Below, piece by piece: positions 24,054-33,361 of a DNA stretch of 64,000 nucleotides. Origin of the DNA: Geomonas oryzae (lineage in GTDB: Bacteria; Desulfobacterota; Desulfuromonadia; Geobacterales; Geobacteraceae); the NCBI RefSeq assembly GCF_004117875.1, contig NZ_RAHW01000004.1, positions 372,001 to 436,000 of the forward strand, read 5' to 3'. Position 1 is the first letter of the stretch, and each line of letters starts with the position of its first letter. The position numbers were made by a program, and so were the translations under genes. Under the pieces are notes generated by a model that saw only the letters and a program-made list of their open reading frames with translations, searched no databases and had not been told where the DNA came from.

Positions 24054-26600
24054 ATGCTCACACCTGACGACAAAACGGATTCCGCCTTCTGGCAATGTCC
24101 CATCCCAGTGCTTTTGGAACAGTTGGCCGCAAGCCCGCAGGGGTTGACCAGCACGGAGGCGGCTTCACGCCTGCCCCAATTCGGCCCCAACCTTATCCAC
24201 GGTGAGCGTAAAAAGGCACTGGTCCTGCAATTCATCACCAAATTCAAGAACCCCCTGGTCATCATCCTCCTTACGGCCAGCGCGCTCTCCGCCTTCACCG
24301 GTGACACTACGAGCTTCTTCATCATCGGCACCATTGTCCTCATCAGTGTGACTCTGGATTTCGTCCAGGAATACCAGGCTGGCCAGGCTGCAGAACGACT
24401 GCGCCAGTCGGTGGCAGTGCGCGGGCAGGTGCTTAGGGATGGCAAGTTCCTGGAGATTCCGCTCGCGGAGATGGTACCAGGAGACGTGGCGCTTCTTGCT
24501 GCCGGCGACCTGGTTCCCTGCGACGGCCGGGTACTGGAGGCAAAGGACTTCTTCGTAAACCAGGCTCTTTTGACCGGAGAAGCTTTCCCTGTGGAGAAAT
24601 CACCAGCGGAATTACCGGAGGAGACTCAGGTTCTTGCAGCGGGCAACACCGTTCTTCTGGGGACATCAGTGGTGAGCGGTACGGCCCAGGTGCTGGTCTG
24701 CCGTACCGGACAGCGCACGGAACTGGGCGAGATCGCCGACACGCTTTTGGCCAAGGCGCCCCCCACCGCCTTTGAAGAGGGGACCCACCGCTTCGGTCTG
24801 CTCATCATGCGCATGACGGTGCTCCTCGTCCTGTTCGTCCTGCTGGTCAACGCCTTCTTTCACCGCCCCTGGCTGGAATCGTTCCTCTTCGCCGTGGCCC
24901 TGGCTGTGGGACTTACCCCTGAACTGCTCCCCATGGTGGTCTCCGTTACCCTTTCGCGGGGAGCGCTGCGCATGGCGACAAAGAAGGTCATCGTCAAACG
25001 GTTGGCCTCTATCCACAACCTGGGGAGCATGGACGTCTTCTGCACCGACAAGACCGGCACCCTCACCGAGGCCCGAATCCATCTGGAACGCCACCTGAAT
25101 CCACTGGGGCAGGACAGCCTGCGGGTCCTGGAGCTGGCCTATTACAACAGCTATTACGAGACCGGCCTGAAGAGCACCCTGGATGACGCCATCCTGGAGC
25201 ACACCGAGATCGACGCGAGCGGTTGGAAGAAGATAGACGAGGTACCTTTCGACTTCGAGCGTCGCCGGATTTCGGTTCTCCTCGACAACGGCACGGAGAG
25301 GCTCCTGGTCGTCAAGGGCGCCCCAGAGGATATCCTTCGGTTGTCGGTGAGCTTTGCAGCTGACGGGGAGGCGCAGGCGCAGCCACTCGGCGAGGCGGCG
25401 CGGCTTGCCATTAACGGGCAATTCGAGGCCCTGAGCCGGGAGGGCTTCCGGGTGCTGGGCATTGCCTCGCGAAAGGTGGGGAAGGACCATCCTCATGCCG
25501 TGGTGGGCGATGAATCGGAACTGGTCTTCGCCGGATTCGCAGCATTTCTCGACCCGCCAAAGGCCAGCGCCAAACTAGCCCTGGCGGGCCTTGCCGCGGA
25601 TCGGGTCGAGGTCAAGATCATCACCGGTGACAATGAACTGGTTACCCAGCATATCTTCGAGGAACTAGGGCTCCCCGTGACGGGGGTGCTGACCGGGGCT
25701 GATATCCAGCAATTGGATGATCCGGCACTCGCGGCACGGGCGGAGCAGGTGAATCTTTTCTGCCGCGTGGCACCAGCCCAGAAAAACCGGGTCATCCTCG
25801 CGCTCAAGAGGCGCGGTCATGTGGTGGGGTATCTTGGTGACGGCATCAACGACGCCCCATCGCTGCATTCCGCCGATGTGGGCATTTCAGTGGACAGCGC
25901 TGTGGACGTGGCGAAAGCCGCAGCAGACATGATCCTTCTGGAGCAGGACCTGGGGGTCCTCCACGCCGGGGTCCTGGAAGGAAGGCGCACCTTCGGCAAC
26001 ATAATGAAGTACATCATGATGGGCACCAGTTCCAATTTCGGCAACATGTTCTCGATGGCCGGGGCCTCGCTCGTTCTCCCCTTTCTTCCCATGCTGCCGG
26101 TGCAAATCCTGCTCAATAACCTCCTTTACGACGTGTCTGAACTTCCCATTCCGCTGGACCGCGTAGATGACGATTACCTGAGCCATCCACGGCACTGGGA
26201 CATGAACTTCATTCGCAACTTCATGCTGGTTATCGGCCCGGTCAGCTCGGTTTTCGACTTTCTCACCTTCTATGTGATGCTGACGTTCTTCCATGCCGGA
26301 GAGGCGCTCTTCCATACCGGTTGGTTCATCGAGTCCATGGCCACGCAGGTGCTGGTCATCTTCATCATCCGCACCCGTCAAAGCCCCTTCAAGAGCTGCC
26401 CTAACCCGTGGCTGATCGCCTGTTCGCTGACCGTCGTGGCAGGGGCCGCGCTGCTGCCATTTGCCCCTATCGGCAGGCATCTCGGTTTTGTGGCGCCGCC
26501 GGCGTTCTTTTTCCTGATGCTGACAGCCTTGCTGCTGGCCTATCTCGTGGCTGTGGAAGGGATGAAGAGGTGGTTCTTCCGCCGCTTTGCTGCGGAGTAA
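24054..26600 (+). CDS. mgtA: Mg2+-importing P-type ATPase (MgtA-like)
   Basis: 848 residues, P3B type. The actuator has T-G-E-A (174-177, where most pumps have T-G-E-S), then the M4 motif V-G-L-T-P-E-L-L-P-M-V-V-S-V-T-L (286-301), phosphorylation D-K-T-G-T-L-T (332-338), hinge L-G-D-G-I-N-D-A-P, and the MgtA-specific C-terminal segments S-S-N-F-G-N-M-F-S and L-L-N-N-L-L-Y-D-V-S-E-L-P-I-P-L-D. These pumps bring Mg2+ into the cytoplasm under Mg2+ shortage or acid stress. An N-terminal cation ATPase domain is present and the start follows GGGGAGAATTCAAC. It has its own promoter region. Together with the P2C pump it gives the island two cation pumps. Confidence 0.93.
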   Translation: MLTPDDKTDSAFWQCPIPVLLEQLAASPQGLTSTEAASRLPQFGPNLIHGERKKALVLQFITKFKNPLVIILLTASALSAFTGDTTSFFIIGTIVLISVTLDFVQEYQAGQAAERLRQSVAVRGQVLRDGKFLEIPLAEMVPGDVALLAAGDLVPCDGRVLEAKDFFVNQALLTGEAFPVEKSPAELPEETQVLAAGNTVLLGTSVVSGTAQVLVCRTGQRTELGEIADTLLAKAPPTAFEEGTHRFGLLIMRMTVLLVLFVLLVNAFFHRPWLESFLFAVALAVGLTPELLPMVVSVTLSRGALRMATKKVIVKRLASIHNLGSMDVFCTDKTGTLTEARIHLERHLNPLGQDSLRVLELAYYNSYYETGLKSTLDDAILEHTEIDASGWKKIDEVPFDFERRRISVLLDNGTERLLVVKGAPEDILRLSVSFAADGEAQAQPLGEAARLAINGQFEALSREGFRVLGIASRKVGKDHPHAVVGDESELVFAGFAAFLDPPKASAKLALAGLAADRVEVKIITGDNELVTQHIFEELGLPVTGVLTGADIQQLDDPALAARAEQVNLFCRVAPAQKNRVILALKRRGHVVGYLGDGINDAPSLHSADVGISVDSAVDVAKAAADMILLEQDLGVLHAGVLEGRRTFGNIMKYIMMGTSSNFGNMFSMAGASLVLPFLPMLPVQILLNNLLYDVSELPIPLDRVDDDYLSHPRHWDMNFIRNFMLVIGPVSSVFDFLTFYVMLTFFHAGEALFHTGWFIESMATQVLVIFIIRTRQSPFKSCPNPWLIACSLTVVAGAALLPFAPIGRHLGFVAPPAFFFLMLTALLLAYLVAVEGMKRWFFRRFAAE

Positions 26601-26680
26601 AACACGTTAGTCTTCCCGCTGATACAAAGGCATAGAGCAGAGAGTAGGGCTGGGCACAGAGTTCATGGAAGGAGGAAATC

Positions 26681-27094
26681 ATGAAGTTCGCCATTATCAT
26701 GCTGAGCATCATATTCATAACCGATATCGGAACCTGTCTGGGTGTCGATCAATTAATTTGCGATACCGGTGGCACAACCTATCATGCGAACGGTCAATTG
26801 AAGGCATGCACACTGAAGGACGATTTCGCTAGCAATGGGATTAAATGCAAACAATATGCACCAATCAGTTTTTATGAAACCGGGAAGCTCGAAAGCTGCG
26901 TAGCCAGCGACTTTTTCATCTATGGATCCATCATTTGCAACCAGTACTCACAAGTCAGCTTCTACCCATCGGGCAAATTGAAAACCTGCGATCTTTCCCA
27001 GACGATACAGATCGACGGCAAGACCTGCGCGCAATACGAACCAATTTTTCTCCAGGAAAATGGCAAGCTGAAGTCCTGCAGCACGCCGCACTGA
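26681..27094 (+). CDS. Exported Cys-rich repeat protein (MORN-like)
   Basis: 137 residues with a signal peptide (M-K-F-A-I-I-M-L-S-I-I-F-I-T-D-I-G-T-C-L-G). The mature part is about three and a half repeats of roughly 33 residues. Each contains a Q-Y/F-Y-x-x-G-K-L-x-x-C pattern (for example F-Y-E-T-G-K-L-E-S-C, F-Y-P-S-G-K-L-K-T-C and L-Q-E-N-G-K-L-K-S-C) with a second Cys about 17 residues later. This is like YwqK/MORN beta-hairpin repeats, here with regularly spaced cysteines. GGAAGGAGG precedes ATG 26681. It lies between mgtA and glgP on the plus strand. Function unknown; probably a disulphide-stapled periplasmic protein. Confidence 0.65.
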   Translation: MKFAIIMLSIIFITDIGTCLGVDQLICDTGGTTYHANGQLKACTLKDDFASNGIKCKQYAPISFYETGKLESCVASDFFIYGSIICNQYSQVSFYPSGKLKTCDLSQTIQIDGKTCAQYEPIFLQENGKLKSCSTPH

Positions 27095-27243
27095 TCGCGA
27101 GATAGGAGATTCGACGCTCTTTAGGGATGCTGTGAAAGGGCTTATATCCCGGCAATATTTCACCCTGTTTGGGCCGAAAACCCTTGTGGCCCCGAATTAC
27201 GCGAAAACCAGGACCCGAAAATAATGTCCGAGGGACGGCACCG

Positions 27244-29790
27244 ATGAGCAAACACAAAAGAGTCAGCAGCCCCATTTACACTCTATTCCCAACAGAGATA
27301 GAGGGGTTCGATTCCCTGGGAGAACTGGCGCTCAATATGCGCTGGTCTTGGAACCACGCGGCCGACGAAGTATGGGCGCAACTCGACCCGGGACTCTGGG
27401 ACCTCACCCACAACCCTTGGGTCGTTCTGCAAACCGTTTCGCGGGACCGGCTCAAGCAAGCCTTGGACGATCCGGCCTTTCGCGGGAAGGTTGCCGACCT
27501 GGTGGAAACCAAGCGTCACGAGGCGGAGGTGCCAGCCTGGTTCCAGCAGAGGCACCCGCGTAGTCCCTTGACCTTGGTCGCCTATTTCAGCATGGAGTTC
27601 ATGCTGAGCGAAGCGCTTCCCATTTATTGCGGGGGGCTCGGCAACGTGGCCGGCGACCAACTCAAAGCGGCTAGCGATCTGGGCGTACCGGTGGTCGGCG
27701 TGGGGCTCCTCTACCAACAAGGTTATTTCCGGCAAGTGATCGACCGGCACGGCTCGCAGCAGGCCCTCTTTCCGTACAACGACCCCGGACAGTTGCCGGT
27801 CATGCCCGTGCGTGAACCCAGTGGGGAGTGGTTGCGGCTTGAGATCGTGTTGCCAGGGTACTCGCTTTGGGTGCGTGCCTGGCAGGTCCAGGTTGGGAGA
27901 GTGAAGCTTTACCTCCTCGACAGTAATGATGCCGCGAATTTCCCAGCCTACCGGGGGGTAACCAGCGAGCTTTACGGCGGCGGGCCAGAACAGCGTCTGA
28001 GGCAGGAAATGGTTCTTGGAATCGGCGGCTGGCGTCTGCTCCAGACACTGGGCGTCAATCCCGAGGTCTGCCACCTGAACGAAGGGCATGCGGCCTTGGC
28101 GGTGCTGGAGCGGGCACGCAGCTTCATGTCAGCGACAGGGCAAACGTTCGAAGTCGCCCTAGCCGTTACCCGGGCAGGCAACCTCTTCACTACTCATACG
28201 CCGGTAGCTGATGGATTTGACCGATTTGCCCCACAGCTCATCGAGCATTACCTCGGCGATTATGCCAGGAACAGTCTCGGCATCCCCGCCAGCCATCTGC
28301 TGTGCCTCGGCCGGTTCAACCCCGACGATGCCTCAGAACGTTTCAACATGGCCTACCTGGCTGTTCGAGGGAGTGGAGCGGTAAACGGGGTGAGCCGTCT
28401 ACACGGGAACGTGAGTCGGGGCATCTTTAAGTCTCTCTTCCCGCACTGGCCCGAGGTGGAAGTACCGGTGGGCCATGTGACCAACGGCGTCCATATGCCA
28501 AGCTGGGATTCGGCAGAGGCCGACGTCATCTGGACCGAATACTGTGGGAAGGAGCGCTGGCTGGGGATGACGGAGCCCCTGGAGGGGAAGATCCGCTGTG
28601 CTCCCGACGACAAGCTCTGGCAGTTCCGTGCCGACGCCCGCAAGGCCCTCGTCGGCTACATCCGCGAACGGCTGTCCAAGCAGCTGGCCGCTTCAGCCGC
28701 AGCACCGGAGGAGATCATGAGCGCGCAGCATATTTTCGATACCAACGCATTGACGCTGGGGTCCGCGCACCGCTTTGCAACCTACAAACGACCGAACCTG
28801 CTGCTGCACGACCCTGAAAGGCTCCTGCGCATCCTCACCGACCCGAGACGCCCGGTGCAGCTCATCATCGCCGGCAAGGCAGATCCAGCCGACCAGGCGG
28901 GACAGGCCATGATTGAGCAATGGACACGTTTCATCCGGCGCCCCGATGCGAGCCGGCACGTCATCTTCCTCAGTGATTACGACATGCTGCTGACCGAACA
29001 CCTTGTACAGGGGGTGGATGTCTGGATCAACACACCTCGACGACCTTGGGAGGCGTGCGGAACGAGCGGCATGAAGGTGCTGGTCAATGGTGGACTAAAC
29101 CTTTCGGAACTCGACGGCTGGTGGGCTGAAGCCTACACTCCTGAAATGGGGTGGGCGCTGGGCGACGGCGCAGAACACGGCTGTGACCCCGACTGGGATG
29201 CAACTGAGGCCGAGGCGCTCTACACACTTCTCGAACAGGATGTGATCCCAGAGTTTTACAGCCGGGACCGAAACGGCATTCCTCCCGCATGGGTAGCGCG
29301 CATACGCGAGAGTATGGCCCGCCTGACGACCCGATTCTCCAGTAACCGTACTGTACGACAGTATGCCGAGAGCTACTATATTCCAGCCGCTGCGGCCTAC
29401 CGCGAGCGCGCCGCGGATAATGGAGAAGCGGGCGTAGCAATAGTGAACTGGCTGAAGGCAGTAAAACGGGAGTGGGGTAATCTGCGTTTCGGCGTTGACA
29501 AGGTTGTGACGAAAGGGAACCTGCATACGTTCGAGGTTCAGCTCTATCTCAACGGGCTCGACCCTAATGCGGTAAAGGTTGAGCTGTATGCTGACGGAGT
29601 CAATGGCGGCGACCCTGTTTGCAAGGAGATGACGCGCGGCCCTAGACTGGTTGGCGCGGAAAACGGTTATCTCTATGGTGTACAGGTCGCTGCGTCAAGA
29701 CCAGCCATGGACTACACGGCGCGTGTGATACCGTACCGCGCAGGCACCGCGGTACCTCTAGAAGCCGCTCATATTCTGTGGCAACGATGA
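27244..29790 (+). CDS. glgP: Alpha-glucan (glycogen/maltodextrin) phosphorylase
   Basis: 848 residues. The N-terminal DUF3417 domain (F-D-S-L-G-E-L-A-L-N-M-R-W-S-W, about 20-34) identifies the bacterial/archaeal branch. The GT35 core follows with M-E-F-M-L-S-E-A-L-P-I-Y-C-G-G-L-G, H-L-N-E-G-H-A and E-A-C-G-T-S-G-M-K-V-L-V-N-G-G, where the Lys carries pyridoxal phosphate. It releases glucose-1-phosphate from storage glucan. I chose ATG 27244 (GAGGG upstream) over an earlier in-frame start with poor context. The C-terminus has an extra beta-rich tail typical of this branch. It is followed 35 bases later by hslO and probably co-transcribed with it. Confidence 0.93.
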   Translation: MSKHKRVSSPIYTLFPTEIEGFDSLGELALNMRWSWNHAADEVWAQLDPGLWDLTHNPWVVLQTVSRDRLKQALDDPAFRGKVADLVETKRHEAEVPAWFQQRHPRSPLTLVAYFSMEFMLSEALPIYCGGLGNVAGDQLKAASDLGVPVVGVGLLYQQGYFRQVIDRHGSQQALFPYNDPGQLPVMPVREPSGEWLRLEIVLPGYSLWVRAWQVQVGRVKLYLLDSNDAANFPAYRGVTSELYGGGPEQRLRQEMVLGIGGWRLLQTLGVNPEVCHLNEGHAALAVLERARSFMSATGQTFEVALAVTRAGNLFTTHTPVADGFDRFAPQLIEHYLGDYARNSLGIPASHLLCLGRFNPDDASERFNMAYLAVRGSGAVNGVSRLHGNVSRGIFKSLFPHWPEVEVPVGHVTNGVHMPSWDSAEADVIWTEYCGKERWLGMTEPLEGKIRCAPDDKLWQFRADARKALVGYIRERLSKQLAASAAAPEEIMSAQHIFDTNALTLGSAHRFATYKRPNLLLHDPERLLRILTDPRRPVQLIIAGKADPADQAGQAMIEQWTRFIRRPDASRHVIFLSDYDMLLTEHLVQGVDVWINTPRRPWEACGTSGMKVLVNGGLNLSELDGWWAEAYTPEMGWALGDGAEHGCDPDWDATEAEALYTLLEQDVIPEFYSRDRNGIPPAWVARIRESMARLTTRFSSNRTVRQYAESYYIPAAAAYRERAADNGEAGVAIVNWLKAVKREWGNLRFGVDKVVTKGNLHTFEVQLYLNGLDPNAVKVELYADGVNGGDPVCKEMTRGPRLVGAENGYLYGVQVAASRPAMDYTARVIPYRAGTAVPLEAAHILWQR

Positions 29791-29825
29791 GTGGGGGGGA
29801 CACAGCTTTCCGGAGGAAGTGATAC

Positions 29826-30794
29826 ATGGATGACTATCTAGTACGCATTCTTACTAAAGCGGGAACCTTCCGGGGACTGGCCTGCGTCTCGACAGGGGTA
29901 GTGGCTGAGGCTGCAAGGAGGCACGGCACGCTCCCCACGGCCACGGCGGCCCTGGGACGGGCGCTAACCGGAGGGGCGCTCATGGGGGCGCTCCTTAAGA
30001 CCGACCAGCGGGTGGCACTGAAGTTCGAAGGGAACGGCCCCCTCGGCAAGATTCTCATCGAGGCCCTGAGCACCGGAGCCGTGGCAGGTACCGTCGGCAA
30101 CCCGGCCGTGGACCTTCCTCTACTCGATGGAAGGCCAGACGTGGCCGGCGCTCTTGGCCGTACCGGGCTGCTTACCGTCACCAAGGACCTGCGGTTGAAG
30201 CAGCCTTACCAGGGGACGGTACGGCTCACCTCCAGTGAAATTGGCGAAGATCTGGCGATGTACCTCACCGAATCGGAACAGGTCCCCTCTGCAGTCAGGC
30301 TCGACGTCTTCGTGGAACAGGACGGCACGGTCGGCGCGGCGGGCGGATTTCTGATACAGTCGCTCCCCCCCCAGGACGAGACGGCCATCCATCTTCTCTG
30401 GGAACGAATCGGTAACCTCTCCTCGCTCTCAGACCACTTTTGTCGCGGCGGCACCCCAGAACAGCTGCTGGACGTCCTCTTCGTCGGGATCCCTTTCGAG
30501 ACCTTTGAAAAACGCGTGATCTCCTTCCAGTGCACCTGTAGCAGGGAAAAATGTGAGCAGGCGCTTTTGACTCAGGGAAAGGACGCCCTTCGGGCGATGG
30601 CTGATCGCGAGGGCGGGGGGACGGTTACCTGCGCCTTCTGCAGGGAGGTTCGGAACTTCAGCCAGGAAGAGATGGGAAGCCTCGTTGATGCACTGTCGGA
30701 GCCTGTCGCGCCCCCCCCCGCACCAAGCGACGAGTCGGGGAAAACCGCTGTGCTGGATATTCGGAGAACTTTAGAGATCAACAAAAAAACCTGA
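29826..30794 (+). CDS. hslO: Redox-regulated chaperone Hsp33
   Basis: 322 residues. Hsp33 is a cytoplasmic holdase switched on by oxidative unfolding when four zinc-binding cysteines form disulphides. The C-terminal switch is present as F-Q-C-T-C-S-R-E-K-C (CxC, about 237-239) and V-T-C-A-F-C (CxxC, about 266-269); an extra Cys in S-R-E-K-C is unusual. The core has G-R-A-L-T-G-G-A-L-M-G-A-L-L-K. The tail beyond the switch is about 45 residues longer than usual and Pro-rich. GGAGGAAGTG lies just upstream. The gene follows glgP closely, adding protein-damage protection to the island cargo. Confidence 0.93.
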   Translation: MDDYLVRILTKAGTFRGLACVSTGVVAEAARRHGTLPTATAALGRALTGGALMGALLKTDQRVALKFEGNGPLGKILIEALSTGAVAGTVGNPAVDLPLLDGRPDVAGALGRTGLLTVTKDLRLKQPYQGTVRLTSSEIGEDLAMYLTESEQVPSAVRLDVFVEQDGTVGAAGGFLIQSLPPQDETAIHLLWERIGNLSSLSDHFCRGGTPEQLLDVLFVGIPFETFEKRVISFQCTCSREKCEQALLTQGKDALRAMADREGGGTVTCAFCREVRNFSQEEMGSLVDALSEPVAPPPAPSDESGKTAVLDIRRTLEINKKT

Positions 30795-31608
30795 TTGCTT
30801 TCGATGCGACCGTGGACGGTCACGAGATACTATCTCGTTCCTTGCCGTATCGACATTCTCTGCCCATGTGACCAGGGGATGTCGGCGGTGGGCGTATTCT
30901 CGCGGCCAATGAACCCTGAGCCTAGATACCTTGGCAACGGCCCTGTAGGAAGAGGAGACGCTAGACGCTGCCCGTAAATGAGACCTCGCAACGGTACGAA
31001 CTCCCCGACGACCGGAGGAGAATACTCACCGGGATTCGGGACGTGAAATAATCTGATAGAAATGAGTGCCGTCGGCGGCTTAAAGGTTTTTCAACGTGCC
31101 CTCCATTGCCCCCAAAAAACGGGGAGACGGATTTCGGATGATCATCAAAATTCGAAACCGCTCCACAGTGGTTTCCGCCGGCGAATTGATAATAAGCCTC
31201 TGGTAGCTATAATCTGAGCGTCAGTTACTATTGTGTAGCGGTAGCACTTTGGGGAATCTTAGTTTAAACAGGCTACATCGGCAGTGATTTGAAAGCCGAG
31301 TTCCTGATGGTGACTTGCAGAGATGAAGTTACCGCATACCGCAAGGGGGGCATTATGCCAACCGGTTGGTTTGCGAAGTGGATGTGGACACCGCCGGCAA
31401 ACGTATATTCGCACAGCCGCGGCAAACTTGGGGAAAGGTTCACCTGATGAGCCATACCTGTTTCCCGGGAACGGTGCTGCGACCATGGCAATTCTGGGCG
31501 TACTGCCCATCACAAGTTCCGGGGCGCCACGTGCGGCAGCGCCTGAGAGTGATTCTAAGAAAGTAACTACACGTATCATTCTGCTAACATTGTCAAAGGA
31601 GATTCTCA
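30795..31608. other. No gene seen
   Basis: Several short frames exist but none has a ribosome site plus protein-like composition. A small inverted repeat (GACCGTGGACGGTC, then GAGATACTATCTC) at about 30808-30835 may terminate hslO. The rest is unassigned. Confidence 0.4.
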
Positions 31609-31812
31609 ATGTTTGAACTTTCACAAGAAGCAAAGATGATAATAGCTTCAAACTTAACCGTAGCTGCAACGATCAGAGATGCGGCCATTACGGCTAAAGG
31701 CGACCCTCAATCTAGCGAATCCGGCGATTCAAAAGATTTAGTGACTCAGATGTTTGCAGCAATTTTAACCAATCTAGAGAAACAATCTCTTGGTAGGGAA
31801 CATGAGCGATGA
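31609..31812 (+). CDS. Unknown small protein (67 aa)
   Basis: ATG 31609 follows CAAAGGAGATTCTCA, a good site. The product is a helical, soluble polypeptide (A-K-M-I-I-A-S-N-L-T-V-A-A-T-I-R-D-A, F-A-A-I-L-T-N-L-E-K) without any known domain. It precedes the pseudo-receiver gene by 96 bases on the same strand. Confidence 0.5.
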   Translation: MFELSQEAKMIIASNLTVAATIRDAAITAKGDPQSSESGDSKDLVTQMFAAILTNLEKQSLGREHER

Positions 31813-31908
31813 GACGATTCCGTGTAAAATTATATTAGCCTATACTTTCACATAAATATTGATAGTTAATTTTATATCGCATGTAGTACCAGTGGAAGGT
31901 GCCGACAA

Positions 31909-32319
31909 ATGATAACATCAATACTGATCGTCGATAATGATGAAATAACAAGGGATCTGATTTGTCGTCTCATTTCCTTTCGTATACCAAATGCAGTCAT
32001 ACATGCTACCTCTAAATTCGAATCTGCGCTTGAATTATGTAAAACACTCAGAATAGATATAGTCATTACCGCAACATCGATGCAACCTACCAGCAGCAAT
32101 GACATGCTTGACAGTATCAGAAGAATCGAGAACAACCCGATTAAGATTATTATAATGACTAGCTCCGGCCAAAAGGATGAGTTAGACAGGATGTCCGGTA
32201 TAGAAAACTCTTACATAATTGGCAAACCGATAAACATCGAGGAACTGATCACTTTGGTCAATGATAAGATAGTTGAGGTGGAAAGAGAGCGTTTAGGAAG
32301 ATCGCGTTCAGGCACTTGA
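31909..32319 (+). CDS. Receiver-domain protein lacking the phospho-aspartate
   Basis: 136 residues with the receiver fold order: I-L-I-V-D-N-D-E (acidic pair, about 5-12), central strand R-I-D-I-V-I-T-A-T-S, I-I-I-M-T-S-S-G (Thr/Ser switch) and I-I-G-K-P-I-N (conserved Lys). At the end of strand 3, where the phosphorylated Asp belongs (usual pattern L-x-D), the sequence is I-T-A-T, so phosphorylation cannot occur in the normal way. It is a stand-alone domain without output. AT-rich codon use differs from the neighbours. Such pseudo-receivers often bind partners constitutively. Confidence 0.7.
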   Translation: MITSILIVDNDEITRDLICRLISFRIPNAVIHATSKFESALELCKTLRIDIVITATSMQPTSSNDMLDSIRRIENNPIKIIIMTSSGQKDELDRMSGIENSYIIGKPINIEELITLVNDKIVEVERERLGRSRSGT

Positions 32320-32332
32320 TCTTATCCCTACT

Positions 32333-33226
32333 ATGAACAAACGACAGCATTTATGTGTATTCCTCAACCTTGCCTTCGTGTTCCTGCTGCAGGTACTGCG
32401 CAGTTTCCAACGTAACCAGGGGCTCCTGTTATCCGGCGCCGTCGCCTACTATACGTTGTTGTCGATTGTCCCCATGTCTATACTCGCCCTCGTTGTGCTG
32501 ACGCATTTTATCGAAGAGCAGCGGTTGATTCACACCATGGCAACGTACCTTGAAATGGTAATCCCCGGTTACGCGGCGACTTTGACCGAACAGGTGCGGA
32601 TTTTCCTTAAGGACCGCAAGGTAATCGGCATGGTCGGTTTCACCGTCATGTTGTTTTTCAGCTCCCTTGCCTTTTCCATGTTTAGAAACGCCATGTCGGT
32701 GATTTTTTCCCAAAGTGTCAGGATTAAGCGTCGTAACGTCATCATTTCCGTTATTATTCCCTACCTGTTCATTTTCCTGATGGGACTGGGTATCGTGCTC
32801 GTGTCGTATATTGTTGGCGCCATCGAGACCCTGGAAAGCAGGCATCTTGAGATACTTGGCAGGAATTTTAACCTTGGAGGAACCGCCGTTGTGGTTTTGT
32901 ACATCCTGGGGATCGTTGGCGAGGTGCTTTTACTCACCGCCCTCTATCTGGTCATGCCCATGGTGCGGGTCAGGTTTCGTCACGCGATAATCGGCGGGCT
33001 AATCACGGCCATTTTATGGGAGATCACTCGACGGGTGTTGGTCTGGTATTACGCCTCTATATCCATGGTAAACATCATATACGGCTCCATAGCCCTAACG
33101 GTGGTGGCCCTTCTCAGTATGGAGGCTGTTGCGCTGATTCTGCTGTTGGGAGCCCAGGTTATTGCCGAACTTGAACGCAAATCCGACGCATCGGCCGGAG
33201 AAGTACCACCAGAATTTGAGACATGA
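32333..33226 (+). CDS. YihY/BrkB-family inner-membrane protein
   Basis: 297 residues with six predicted membrane segments. Family marks include L-L-L-S-G-A-V-A-Y-Y-T-L-L-S-I-V-P near 33-49, F-F-S-S-L-A-F-S-M-F-R-N-A-M, Y-L-V-M-P-M-V-R-V-R-F-R-H-A and L-L-L-G-A-Q-V-I-A-E-L at the end. These proteins were once annotated as ribonuclease BN, but that activity is not theirs; the function is unknown (transport or envelope). It starts 13 bases after the pseudo-receiver stop. A decayed second copy lies at 16123-16839. Confidence 0.85.
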   Translation: MNKRQHLCVFLNLAFVFLLQVLRSFQRNQGLLLSGAVAYYTLLSIVPMSILALVVLTHFIEEQRLIHTMATYLEMVIPGYAATLTEQVRIFLKDRKVIGMVGFTVMLFFSSLAFSMFRNAMSVIFSQSVRIKRRNVIISVIIPYLFIFLMGLGIVLVSYIVGAIETLESRHLEILGRNFNLGGTAVVVLYILGIVGEVLLLTALYLVMPMVRVRFRHAIIGGLITAILWEITRRVLVWYYASISMVNIIYGSIALTVVALLSMEAVALILLLGAQVIAELERKSDASAGEVPPEFET

Positions 33227-33361
33227 TCTAGACACATTTACACCTCTTTTGTTGCCCACGTCCACCGGGACTGCGGAACCGACTGGACGGCAACACTGGT
33301 TGCTCTGAGTTCTGGGTTTGATAAGCACTGGCTGAAATATGGCAGGCTCTCGGAGGGGAAA

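Noticed and set aside
31259-31669. Minus-strand frame between hslO and the 67-aa gene
   Set aside because: No start context, and its 5' end overlaps the well-supported start and ribosome site of the plus-strand gene at 31609.
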